Shown here one piece after another: positions 7,447-14,439 of a stretch of 64,000 nt of DNA. The translations under genes were made by a program, and so were the position numbers. The notes under the pieces were generated by a model. The model saw only the letters and a list, made by a program, of their open reading frames with translations. It was not told where the DNA came from and did not search any database. Numbering within the stretch: the stretch's first letter is position 1; every line of letters begins with the position of its first letter. The DNA is taken from the NCBI GenBank assembly GCA_048058975.1, contig JBLLNP010000005.1, positions 1 to 64,000 on the forward strand, in the 5' to 3' direction. Source of the stretch: RHLJ01 sp048058975. GTDB taxonomy: Bacteria; Bacteroidota; Rhodothermia; Balneolales; Balneolaceae.

Positions 7447-8400
7447 CTATTTCTCATAAGATTCTTTAGCAGTCTGAATTCGTTCTTTTAAATCATCAAC
7501 TATTCTAATTAGACCGAAATCTTCAATTCTTTCAAATGCTTTTGAAATCGATTCTATGTGTTCATCGTAATGCCATGCTAGTAAAGTAGCGATAGAATTT
7601 CTTTGAGTTCTCGAAAGACCAGCATAGGCATTAGAAAATTGAATTGGTTTATCAAGGAAAACTTTTAATATTTCGTCTTCCCACCACAAACCAAATAGAT
7701 TTACTATCTCTAGTTCATCCTGAGCAGCTAATTGAAGCATATTTCTCATTACTAATTCATTATCTAATGATTCAGTAATTATTCTCGACTTTAAACCTTT
7801 TAGTTCTTCATCTTCAAATGGATAATAAAAGTCATATTCCATTTCTAGCATTAAACTATGTAGGCTGACTAGTTTTTGAAAAGAATCAATATTAAGTGAG
7901 TCTCCAGAAATTAGAGTCTCCATGTAATCAAATAAAGTCGAAGCTAGAATTTCTCTTTCTTGATTCTTTGCTCCTATAAGTTGAATCTCTTCCCATTCAC
8001 TACCAAATCTTTCATTGATTTGGTAAGGTTGCCCATTCAAGTAATTCCAGTATGTTTCCAAGATTGTAGCCGATATATTATCTGGGTGGCTATAACCTCT
8101 CTCATAAAACCAAAGGTATAAATCTGAACCAGACCATAAACCCCAATTATTACGAAGCCACATGCCAAACCCTAAATGATATTTTATGGTAGAATCTGAA
8201 CTTGGCAGATTTTTAATCTCGACAATATCTTCATCGGATAATAAACTGTCTAACTGATGATGAGCTTCTTCAATATTTTTAGGTATAGTCAGACTGCTAT
8301 TTGAGTCATCCTTTCTTTGATCATTAGATTGAGCACATATAATAGAGCTAAAGAACAAAAAGAATAAGAATAGATAGTATTTGGACTGATTTTTGAACAT
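7447..8400 (-). CDS. Secreted DUF6794-like cassette protein
   Basis: At 317 residues this is the largest cassette product. A signal peptide (about 1-23, ending ICAQ) is followed at about residues 38-120 by a segment I recognise as DUF6794-like: 'IPKNIEEAHHQLDSLLSDED', 'YHLGFGMWLRNNWGLW', and 'SHPDNISATILETYWNYLNG'. The C-terminal ~190 residues are helical and acidic, with no motif known to me. In this family the domain occurs in proteins of unknown function, often in Bacteroidota. Here the gene sits between attC G and attC H, so the domain travels on a cassette. Confidence 0.72.
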   Translation of the reverse strand: MFKNQSKYYLFLFFLFFSSIICAQSNDQRKDDSNSSLTIPKNIEEAHHQLDSLLSDEDIVEIKNLPSSDSTIKYHLGFGMWLRNNWGLWSGSDLYLWFYERGYSHPDNISATILETYWNYLNGQPYQINERFGSEWEEIQLIGAKNQEREILASTLFDYMETLISGDSLNIDSFQKLVSLHSLMLEMEYDFYYPFEDEELKGLKSRIITESLDNELVMRNMLQLAAQDELEIVNLFGLWWEDEILKVFLDKPIQFSNAYAGLSRTQRNSIATLLAWHYDEHIESISKAFERIEDFGLIRIVDDLKERIQTAKESYEK

Positions 8401-8404
8401 GTAG

Positions 8405-8551
8405 GCATAACGACCCGGCGTTTAAGAGGCGCAGGTCTTGGGTTTTTGTTGAAGTAACTGATTTATTTTATTGCTCACAAGCTTTCCAGCGAATCCTACC
8501 GCAGCCTGCGCTGAACTTGATTCAGTGTCCGACTTAAAACGCTTGTTATAC
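8405..8551 (-). repeat. attC site H
   Basis: Plus-strand ends are GCATAAC (8405-8411) and GTTATAC (8545-8551). It lacks the CCTGCC/GGCAGG insertion but has the CTGAAC/TTCAG hairpin. The arm reads ACTTAAAACGC rather than ACTTGAAACGC. Confidence 0.9.
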
Positions 8552-8557
8552 CATCGG

Positions 8558-9061
8558 TTAATTAATGCCATATACTTTATCATAAGTAGGATTAAAACTG
8601 TATTCGATTCTTAGTTTATAATCTTTATCAAAATCATCTGGAAAAACATCGGTTTCTAAGTTTTCACCCCAATAAACTCGAAAAGTATTTTTGTCTTTTG
8701 ACTGTCCAATAAATGTGCAGCTTACTTCAATGTTTTTACAACCACTTAACTGTTGTAAACTTTTAATACCAAGTTTTTCAAGTTCACCTTTTGCTTCTTC
8801 TAAATTCGAGCTGGTAGGAAAAGTCCAACTAATGATGTATGGCTTAAATTGCTCATCATATTTTTCAAGTTGAACTACAATTAGAGTATCACTGATTTGT
8901 CTGTCAAATGCTATGACGTCACCTTCAGTTTGGAAAAAAAGATTACTCATTAAATAATCCAGATCAACGTCATCACTTATTTCAAGAACTCGAAATTGAT
9001 AGTGGTCAGAAGTTGAGCAACTTAAAAGAAGGAAACTGATAAAGATTAAATAAGCTCTCAT
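8558..9061 (-). CDS. Cassette lipoprotein, unknown function
   Basis: The 167-residue product has a lipoprotein signal peptide with lipobox LLSC (cysteine at residue 15). The mature domain is about 150 residues, acidic, with alternating hydrophobic positions that suggest beta strands and two cysteines near the middle ('GCKNIEVSCTFIG'). No known family is evident. It shares a cassette with the four-TM gene upstream, separated only by an attC-like fragment at 9065-9081. Co-transfer of the pair is therefore likely. Confidence 0.75.
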   Translation of the reverse strand: MRAYLIFISFLLLSCSTSDHYQFRVLEISDDVDLDYLMSNLFFQTEGDVIAFDRQISDTLIVVQLEKYDEQFKPYIISWTFPTSSNLEEAKGELEKLGIKSLQQLSGCKNIEVSCTFIGQSKDKNTFRVYWGENLETDVFPDDFDKDYKLRIEYSFNPTYDKVYGIN

Positions 9062-9064
9062 TCC

Positions 9065-9081
9065 TGATTAGGTCGTTATAC
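9065..9081 (-). repeat. Partial attC-like remnant
   Basis: The plus strand reads ATTAGGTCGTTATACC here. GGTCGTTATAC is exactly the end found in full attC sites, but no arms follow. In gene direction GTATAAC supplies the stop codon of the upstream gene, as in real cassette junctions. It is interpreted as a decayed site between two genes that now form one cassette. Confidence 0.5.
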
Positions 9082-9504
9082 CGATTTACTATTTGGTTTG
9101 AAATACTGTTTTACTTTTACCGATTTAACTACACCAATCGCTAACCCAAGAAAAGCTCCATTTAATAATGTAAAGTACACTGCTGAAAAAATCTTAGCGA
9201 AAGATTCATCAGGTATTTCAGTGAAATAGCTATTTATGTTTACATAACACATTAAACCGAAGTATATGAAAGAGTAAATAATTACTCCCTTTCTTGCTAT
9301 TTCCTTCCGTTTCCAAATACCTACAATAATTAAACTGATAATCAAAAATGAAACCAGATTAATAATTGTTCCTAAAAAATTGGCAAAAGTATTTAGTATT
9401 TGCAATTCAATAAGGTAAAGATGAAAACCAAATCCATGAAGTATTAAAAACAAGAAAGATATTCCTTGGAATATCCAGAGTAGTAATGGAAATCTTTTGA
9501 ACAT
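9076..9504 (-). CDS. Four-TM cassette protein, unknown function
   Basis: This 142-residue protein has four predicted membrane segments (about residues 6-26, 43-63, 74-93 and 105-127) and a lysine-rich C-terminus. Its stop codon TAA is inside the GTATAAC box of the attC remnant. No family recognised. It is the first gene of a two-gene cassette with the lipoprotein at 8558-9061. The pairing of a small polytopic protein with an exported protein is also seen at 2957-3810. Confidence 0.75.
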   Translation of the reverse strand: MFKRFPLLLWIFQGISFLFLILHGFGFHLYLIELQILNTFANFLGTIINLVSFLIISLIIVGIWKRKEIARKGVIIYSFIYFGLMCYVNINSYFTEIPDESFAKIFSAVYFTLLNGAFLGLAIGVVKSVKVKQYFKPNSKSV

Positions 9505-9521
9505 GGTCTGTTTTTAAATTG

Positions 9522-9633
9522 GTATATCGACCCCGCGTTAAAGCCAGCCTATGCCGACAGGCAGGCGGGGAGTCTGGTTTTGGTTATTAAAGTTCCGAAC
9601 CCTAAACGAGTCCGCTTGAAACGCTTGTTAGTA
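9522..9633 (-). repeat. attC site I (mutated outer box)
   Basis: The plus strand starts GTATATC (9522-9528) instead of GTATAAC, so the conserved AAC triplet of the crossover-side box is changed. It continues GACCCCGCGTTAAAGCC with a degenerate CAGCC/GGCAGG insertion, and ends GAGTCCGCTTGAAACGCTTG GTTAGTA (box 9627-9633). It may be recombination-defective. Confidence 0.8.
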
Positions 9634-9643
9634 TGCTGGTTTA

Positions 9644-10180
9644 CTACCATTGTACTTTTTCCAGTTTAATACTATCGCCTCTAAAACCAAATAAGAAGCT
9701 ATTTCGAATAAGATATTCATCTGACGAGTATGTGCTAAATATTGGATAAGGTTTGAGTATTACTTCATTATCATTTTTTCTAATCTCACCTTGTATAAAT
9801 CCAATATTAGAAAATTTGCCAACGGTGTATGAAATGTCAAATGTGCCGTCAGAATTCTTCCAGTGAGTAATTGAGTAAGTAGTATCCGCCAGCATGAAAT
9901 TCCATTGATCAACATTTGTATTTAGATATCTATCAACGCCTTTTCCTAAAATAAACATGCAAGTGGATGCAAGAATTGAATTGATAAGAAATAGCTTCAT
10001 AGTCTCTTTATCTCTGAAATAGTAGAGAATTGCTACGAATATATTTAAACCAAATACGATCGGGATTATTGGGGTAATTGCAGATGACCCATTTGGTGTT
10101 GGACCTTTAATATACAAGATCCAAATCAGAGCTATATCAATTAGAAGTAGTAGTAATATTTTTAGGTAAAACTTCTTCAA
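9644..10180 (-). CDS. Multi-TM cassette protein with TTG start
   Basis: The product is 178 residues with three N-terminal membrane segments (about residues 6-24, 32-53 and 63-82). A ~95-residue extracytoplasmic or cytoplasmic domain rich in aromatic residues follows. The initiation codon is TTG (10178-10180); no in-frame ATG or GTG occurs between the upstream stop and this codon, and the 'MKKFYLKILLLLL' N-terminus is natural. No known family. The cassette is bounded by attC I and attC J. Confidence 0.7.
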   Translation of the reverse strand: MKKFYLKILLLLLIDIALIWILYIKGPTPNGSSAITPIIPIVFGLNIFVAILYYFRDKETMKLFLINSILASTCMFILGKGVDRYLNTNVDQWNFMLADTTYSITHWKNSDGTFDISYTVGKFSNIGFIQGEIRKNDNEVILKPYPIFSTYSSDEYLIRNSFLFGFRGDSIKLEKVQW

Positions 10181-10202
10181 TTGTAAAGATTGTGGTAAAG
10201 CA

Positions 10203-10338
10203 TACTAACGACCCCGCGTTTAAGCCTGCCTATACGGCAGGCAGGCGGCGAGTCTGAGGATTAAAATTAACGACCCGAACAGCGTTCGAAGCCTGTGCTG
10301 AACTTGATTCAGTGTCCGCTTGAAAACGCTTGTTATAC
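10203..10338 (-). repeat. attC site J
   Basis: Plus-strand ends are TACTAAC (10203-10209) and GTTATAC (10332-10338). It has the CCTGCC/GGCAGG insertion and the CTGAAC/TTCAG hairpin. The arm has one extra A (TTGAAAACGC). Confidence 0.9.
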
Positions 10339-10344
10339 CACATT

Positions 10345-10668
10345 TTACTCCTCTAATTTTGGGTAATGTTTTAAAAAGACAAGAGTATTTAGTATTGAAA
10401 ATAAATAAAAACCTAAGATGTGAATAGAGAGTTGATAAGCCCTGCCAACAAAGAAATCAACCAAAGTTTGATTTTCTACTTCATACCAAGGGTGATCAAT
10501 GTAGTTCCATCTATGAACATATAGCATTCCAATATAAAACAAACCCAACATGACAAAATTGAAAATCTGCACTTTCTTGAATGTGCTTTTCTTTTTCAAG
10601 TACCAAGAGCTAATCGCGATTACTATCGACAGCAGTATAGGAGCAAATTGCAGATAATCGATAAACAT
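10345..10668 (-). CDS. Three-TM cassette protein (first cassette)
   Basis: This 107-residue protein has three predicted membrane segments (about residues 6-22, 34-50 and 77-97) and short loops containing a 'HRWNYIDHPWYEVE' stretch. It is the first gene of the array in transcription order and starts 12 bases after the GTTATAC boundary box (10680-10686). If the array still has a promoter it should lie just upstream, in 10687-10844. No family recognised. Confidence 0.72.
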   Translation of the reverse strand: MFIDYLQFAPILLSIVIAISSWYLKKKSTFKKVQIFNFVMLGLFYIGMLYVHRWNYIDHPWYEVENQTLVDFFVGRAYQLSIHILGFYLFSILNTLVFLKHYPKLEE

Positions 10669-10686
10669 GGAATAATGTGGTATAAC

Positions 10687-10844
10687 ATAATATTATCCAT
10701 TTGAGCGAAATCGGCTTTGTGAGGATAAAATCCTGAAAAGTGTGTTTTCTGTTCAAACAGAGTACATTTAGGATTTATTCGTAACCATTTGAAAAATGGA
10801 ATAAATCCAACTCAATGTAGAAAAGACGGACTAATTTTAAAACC
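10687..10844. other. Array upstream boundary with stacked inverted repeats
   Basis: These 158 bases separate the first cassette from the DUF58 gene. They hold a two-tier hairpin at 10771-10808 (outer arms GGATTTATT/AATAAATCC, inner arms CCATTT/AAATGG, 5-base bulge). They also hold a perfect short palindrome at 10748-10761 (TCTGTT/AACAGA). In an intact integron, attI and the cassette promoter would be here. I see no attI I can name and no integrase gene beyond it. Confidence 0.55.
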
Positions 10845-12176
10845 CTAAATCAATCCCCGAGCCTTTAATTCCAGGTATTTATTAATGGCGTTCACAGAAA
10901 GTTCTTTGGGAGGAGTGAGGATGGTTCGGATGCCTCGCTGGTTCAACTCTTTCACAATCTGGCGTTTTTCGTAATTGAATTTTTCCGCAATGGTTTTTGT
11001 ATAAACCTCTCCGATGGTATCAGGCTCACTTTTTAGAAGGGTATCCAGTTCGGTGTTCTGGAAAAAGACAACCACCAGTAAATGATCTTTTGCAATTCGT
11101 TGCAGATAGGGAAGTTGCCTCTTCATAGAGGAGACCGTTTCGAAGTTGGTATAGAGCATCACCAGGCTTCGCTGATTGATGTAGCGACGTAGTGAAATGA
11201 TGAGCCGCTCGAAATCAGATTCCAGAAAATTGGTTTCTACATTATATAAAGCTTCCTGAATGCGCTGGATATGTGCACGCCTCCGTTCCGGTTTAACCAC
11301 AGACACCTCTTTGTTGGAAAAAGTGATAAGTCCGGCTTTGTCTTCCTTAATCAGCGAAATGTTGGAGAGTACAAGGCTGGTATTAATGGCATAGTCAAGT
11401 AGATGAAGCCCGTCGAAGGGCATTTTCATAACCCTTCCTTTATCAATCACATTGATGATTTGTTGAGACCGTTCGTCCTGAAACTGATTAACCATCAGAT
11501 TCTGAGAACGGGCTGTCGCTTTCCAGTTTATAGAGCGAACATCATCACCACGTACGTATTCCTTGATCTGATCGAATTCCATAGTGTGGCCAATTCTGCG
11601 GATTTTCTTTACGCCGATGTCAACCAGCCGGTCTGACATTGCGTACATTTCAAACTTCCGCATTTGAATAAAGGAAGGGTACACAGGCACTTTTACAGGC
11701 TCACCAAATGAGTATTTTCGCCGTATCAAACCCATTTGGGTAGATGCATAAATCAATATGCTGCCAAACTCATATTCTCCACGCTCGGTTGGTCGGAGTT
11801 CATAGGTTTTTACCAGAGATTCGCCGGGCTGGATGGTGAACGAAAACCGGAAATTACGCTCCTGAAACTGAACCGGAATCTCGTCAATCAGCGTAAGAGT
11901 GCTCGTAAATACATAAGAACTGGAAATAGTAATCCGGACCGGGTTTTCGTCACCATTTGAGAGCCGTTGAGAAAGTGATCGCGAAGCCTTAATTCCCTGA
12001 ACCCGGTAAAGCATTAGTAAATCCACTCCAATCAGCACAAGAGTGGCAAAAAACAGTACTTCTCCAACAGCTTCAAAAGCCGGATAGAAATATCCTACTA
12101 CAAATAATAGCGCATTCAGAGCTACGATCTGGAAGAATCGATTACTCAGATATAATGACCGGTAGAAGGCTTTTAT
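10845..12176 (-). CDS. DUF58 domain-containing protein
   Basis: The 443-residue product is a typical MoxR partner. Two N-terminal membrane segments (about residues 12-50) precede the DUF58 region, with 'YEFGSILIYASTQMGLIRR', 'VRGDDVRSINWKATAR' (the family signature) and a VWA-like C-terminal half. The usual family N-terminus ('YLSNRFF') is encoded upstream of the first GTG (12038). The frame there has no ATG, GTG or TTG. The natural start is an ATA at 12174-12176, overlapping the TAA stop of the MoxR gene (ATAA). It is the last gene of the operon 17861-10845. The MoxR-DUF58 pair is thought to act in chaperone or metal-insertion complexes at the membrane. Confidence 0.85.
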   Translation of the reverse strand: MKAFYRSLYLSNRFFQIVALNALLFVVGYFYPAFEAVGEVLFFATLVLIGVDLLMLYRVQGIKASRSLSQRLSNGDENPVRITISSSYVFTSTLTLIDEIPVQFQERNFRFSFTIQPGESLVKTYELRPTERGEYEFGSILIYASTQMGLIRRKYSFGEPVKVPVYPSFIQMRKFEMYAMSDRLVDIGVKKIRRIGHTMEFDQIKEYVRGDDVRSINWKATARSQNLMVNQFQDERSQQIINVIDKGRVMKMPFDGLHLLDYAINTSLVLSNISLIKEDKAGLITFSNKEVSVVKPERRRAHIQRIQEALYNVETNFLESDFERLIISLRRYINQRSLVMLYTNFETVSSMKRQLPYLQRIAKDHLLVVVFFQNTELDTLLKSEPDTIGEVYTKTIAEKFNYEKRQIVKELNQRGIRTILTPPKELSVNAINKYLELKARGLI

Positions 12177-13216
12177 CTTGGTACCTCCACTTTTTCGAGT
12201 ATCACCTGGATTACCTGATCGGTTTTAATCCCTTCCATTTCTTTTTCAGGAGTTAAAGTAATTCTATGACGAAGTACATGTCTGATAACCGCCTTCACAT
12301 CTTCCGGGGTAATAAAGTCCCGCCCGTTGATGGCCGCCCACGCCTGAGCTGCCCGCATTACAAATACCGAAGCCCTAGGAGAGGCTCCAATCGAAAGAGA
12401 ACTGCTGTTTCTTGTATTTTGAATGATCTGGGCGATATATTTCATGAGTGCTTCTTCTACATGAACCTGATTCACCAGCTCTCTTTGAGCTTTGATTTCA
12501 TTTGAAGTCACGACTTTTTTAAGTGATGAAATATCAATCCGGTTATGTCGGCTGTAGCTTCCTGCTATTATGTTAATTTCTTCATCCAGTGAGGGGTATG
12601 GTACTTCTATCTTAAAAAGAAAACGATCAAGCTGTGCTTCCGGTAGCCGATAGGTGCCTTCATGTTCAATCGGGTTCTGAGTGGCAATCACCATAAAAGG
12701 AGGATCGAGCAGGTACGTGTTCCCGTCAACCGTAATCTGTTTTTCTTCCATCACCTCAAATAATGCTGCCTGTGTTTTGGCAGGAGAACGGTTGATTTCG
12801 TCAATCAGAACAATATTTGAGAACACCGGACCTTTCTTAAATTCGAAATCAGTGGTTTTTGGATTAAAAACTGAAGTACCAATAACATCGGCCGGCATCA
12901 GATCGGGAGTAAATTGAATTCTGGAGAAATCAGAGTCGATTACCTGAGCGAGTAATTTTGTGGTAAGAGTTTTAGCGACTCCGGGAACTCCTTCAATCAA
13001 TACATGTCCGTCAGCAAGTAAGGCTGTAATCAACAGATCAATCATCTGTTGTTGTCCAACAATCACTTTTCCAATTTCTGATCGAATGGAATCGACTAAA
13101 GATTTTATTCCGCTAAGATCAATTCTGGACGTAAATTCAGTGGCGCTTTCAGGAGTTTCATCAGTGGAAGAAGTCTCATTGATTTCTTCTTCAGGATTTA
13201 GTTCTTCGTTACTCAT
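12173..13216 (-). CDS. MoxR family AAA+ ATPase
   Basis: This 347-residue protein has an acidic low-complexity N-terminus (1-30), then the MoxR AAA+ core. Walker A is GVPGVAKT at 76-83, Walker B is IVLIDEINR at about 136-144, and the sensor region is 'VIATQNPIEHEGTYRLPEAQ'. A C-terminal lid domain follows. MoxR ATPases act as chaperones for VWA/DUF58 partners. Its start overlaps the end of the DUF4350 gene by four bases and its stop overlaps the presumed start of the DUF58 gene, so all three are translationally coupled. Confidence 0.93.
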   Translation of the reverse strand: MSNEELNPEEEINETSSTDETPESATEFTSRIDLSGIKSLVDSIRSEIGKVIVGQQQMIDLLITALLADGHVLIEGVPGVAKTLTTKLLAQVIDSDFSRIQFTPDLMPADVIGTSVFNPKTTDFEFKKGPVFSNIVLIDEINRSPAKTQAALFEVMEEKQITVDGNTYLLDPPFMVIATQNPIEHEGTYRLPEAQLDRFLFKIEVPYPSLDEEINIIAGSYSRHNRIDISSLKKVVTSNEIKAQRELVNQVHVEEALMKYIAQIIQNTRNSSSLSIGASPRASVFVMRAAQAWAAINGRDFITPEDVKAVIRHVLRHRITLTPEKEMEGIKTDQVIQVILEKVEVPR

Positions 13217-14439
13217 CGTAAACTTTGGTTATAGAATCGGTCGATTCTTTGAGTTATAGTTATTAATTCTTTTTCTGTGATTTCGGGCTTTCGTTCAAGA
13301 ACCTCAATAAGGTCAAACAAAGAGAAAATTTCATTTTCTTCGATACCAGAACGTTGTGATAATTTCTGTATGAAGGCAGTCGAAATCTTTGTGGTGTCAA
13401 GGTTTAGGTTTGAACGCACGTACTCCAAAAAGTAATGGTATTTCTTTTCAAAAATCGCCTTGTGGGTGCCTTCTTCAAGATACAGGCTTCCGACAGTTTG
13501 TGCGAAAGAGATGGTTGTGTTTTTTGGCCGGTTCCTAACAGGAATAATCCGCTGTTCTCTTTTACTCCGGAAAAACATAAATAAAACGATTGCAGCCAAA
13601 CCTAAAAACCAGGCATGTTTTAGAGGAGGGTTGGAAAGTATATATCTCATTGGAGATCGGTTCGTTTCACGATAAGATTTGTAATACTCATCCCAGATTG
13701 TAAAACGAACGGGCAAATATGAAAGCGCGGTAAAGGCGTATGTTGCTTGCGTCGGATTTCGCAGATAGAAATTGGTAAAAAGAGTAGGGCTTGTGTGGAA
13801 GAAAAAGGCACCTTCTCCATGCTGCACTTTAATGAAGTTTACCTCTCCAAACTGATTTGTTCCCAGAATAGTAGTTTTGGAAGTATCCACTTTTTCGAAA
13901 AAGGTTCGTTCAATATCCTTAAAAACCCAACCTCCATTTTTCAGGAGGGACGGATTTGAGAAATTGTAAACCAATGAATTATCAGATTTGTCAGCTTCAA
14001 AGGGAGTGTAGTAATAGTCTGTCTCTATATTCAGGGTATCCGCTAACTGTCCTTCTATATTATAAGCTGCCATAAAAACATGGTTTCCCTGTGATACTTC
14101 ATTCATTAACAATTCAGTTTCCCAATAATCAGTCCCTAAAGTTTGGTTGATAAAAATCCAGTTTCGCTTTCTTGAGGAGGCTACAGGTTCATCTTCAAAA
14201 GCCGTATTGTAATAATCATCTTCCAGCGAAATAAAAAGCGGGTCCAGATTAACAGTGCTTTTTTGATCCGGGAACAAGCTTTCCAATTCGTTATAAAGGA
14301 TAAAGGTACCGTAAGGGATTTTATCTTTATTGATATAGGTTTGGGTCCAGTCGATCGGCTTTGGGCCGAAAACCTGAAATACTACATATAAGAGTATGAC
14401 AATGGCCAGAAAGCCGAAATAGAGATAGTCTTTCTTCAT
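13213..14439 (-). CDS. DUF4350 domain-containing membrane protein
   Basis: The 408-residue product has an N-terminal membrane segment (about 5-22). A ~200-residue extracytoplasmic domain follows that starts 'IDWTQTYINKDKIPYGTFIL', the DUF4350 signature (glutamine-amidotransferase-like fold without obvious catalytic residues). A second membrane segment lies at about 271-288 and a cytoplasmic C-terminal domain follows. Position between DUF4129 and MoxR genes, with ATGA-type overlaps on both sides, is standard for this operon in Bacteroidota. Confidence 0.88.
   Translation of the reverse strand: MKKDYLYFGFLAIVILLYVVFQVFGPKPIDWTQTYINKDKIPYGTFILYNELESLFPDQKSTVNLDPLFISLEDDYYNTAFEDEPVASSRKRNWIFINQTLGTDYWETELLMNEVSQGNHVFMAAYNIEGQLADTLNIETDYYYTPFEADKSDNSLVYNFSNPSLLKNGGWVFKDIERTFFEKVDTSKTTILGTNQFGEVNFIKVQHGEGAFFFHTSPTLFTNFYLRNPTQATYAFTALSYLPVRFTIWDEYYKSYRETNRSPMRYILSNPPLKHAWFLGLAAIVLFMFFRSKREQRIIPVRNRPKNTTISFAQTVGSLYLEEGTHKAIFEKKYHYFLEYVRSNLNLDTTKISTAFIQKLSQRSGIEENEIFSLFDLIEVLERKPEITEKELITITQRIDRFYNQSLR

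Larger units (their letters stand above)
2819..10686 (-). mobile_element. Integron gene-cassette array without integrase (CALIN)
   Basis: Ten attC sites (91-168 bp each) recur between short genes that all read on the minus strand. Read in gene direction, each site starts with an RYYYAAC-like box near the stop codon, then AAGCGTTTCAAG. A variable middle follows, then GCTTAAACGC, GGGTC and a GTTRRRY-like box. GCGTTTCAAGC pairs with GCTTAAACGC leaving one unpaired base, the classic attC extrahelical position. This makes ten cassettes carrying twelve genes. The right boundary is the GTTATAC box (10680-10686 on the plus strand as GTATAAC), beyond which no attC sequence continues. No tyrosine-recombinase or integron-integrase ORF exists in the window, so this is a cluster of attC sites lacking an integrase, or the distal part of a much larger array. 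Confidence 0.9.

Noticed and set aside
2819..10338. CRISPR array or simple interspersed repeats
   Set aside because: The repeats are 91-168 bp imperfect palindromes separated by whole genes of 0.3-1 kb, not 25-40 bp repeats with short uniform spacers. Box structure and extrahelical bases fit attC sites.
2819..10686. Prophage or transposon island
   Set aside because: No capsid, terminase, transposase or recombinase gene is present; the only mobility signature is the attC sites.
10845..12038. DUF58 gene starting at the GTG at 12036-12038
   Set aside because: This would cut off the conserved N-terminal membrane helices that are encoded in frame just upstream.
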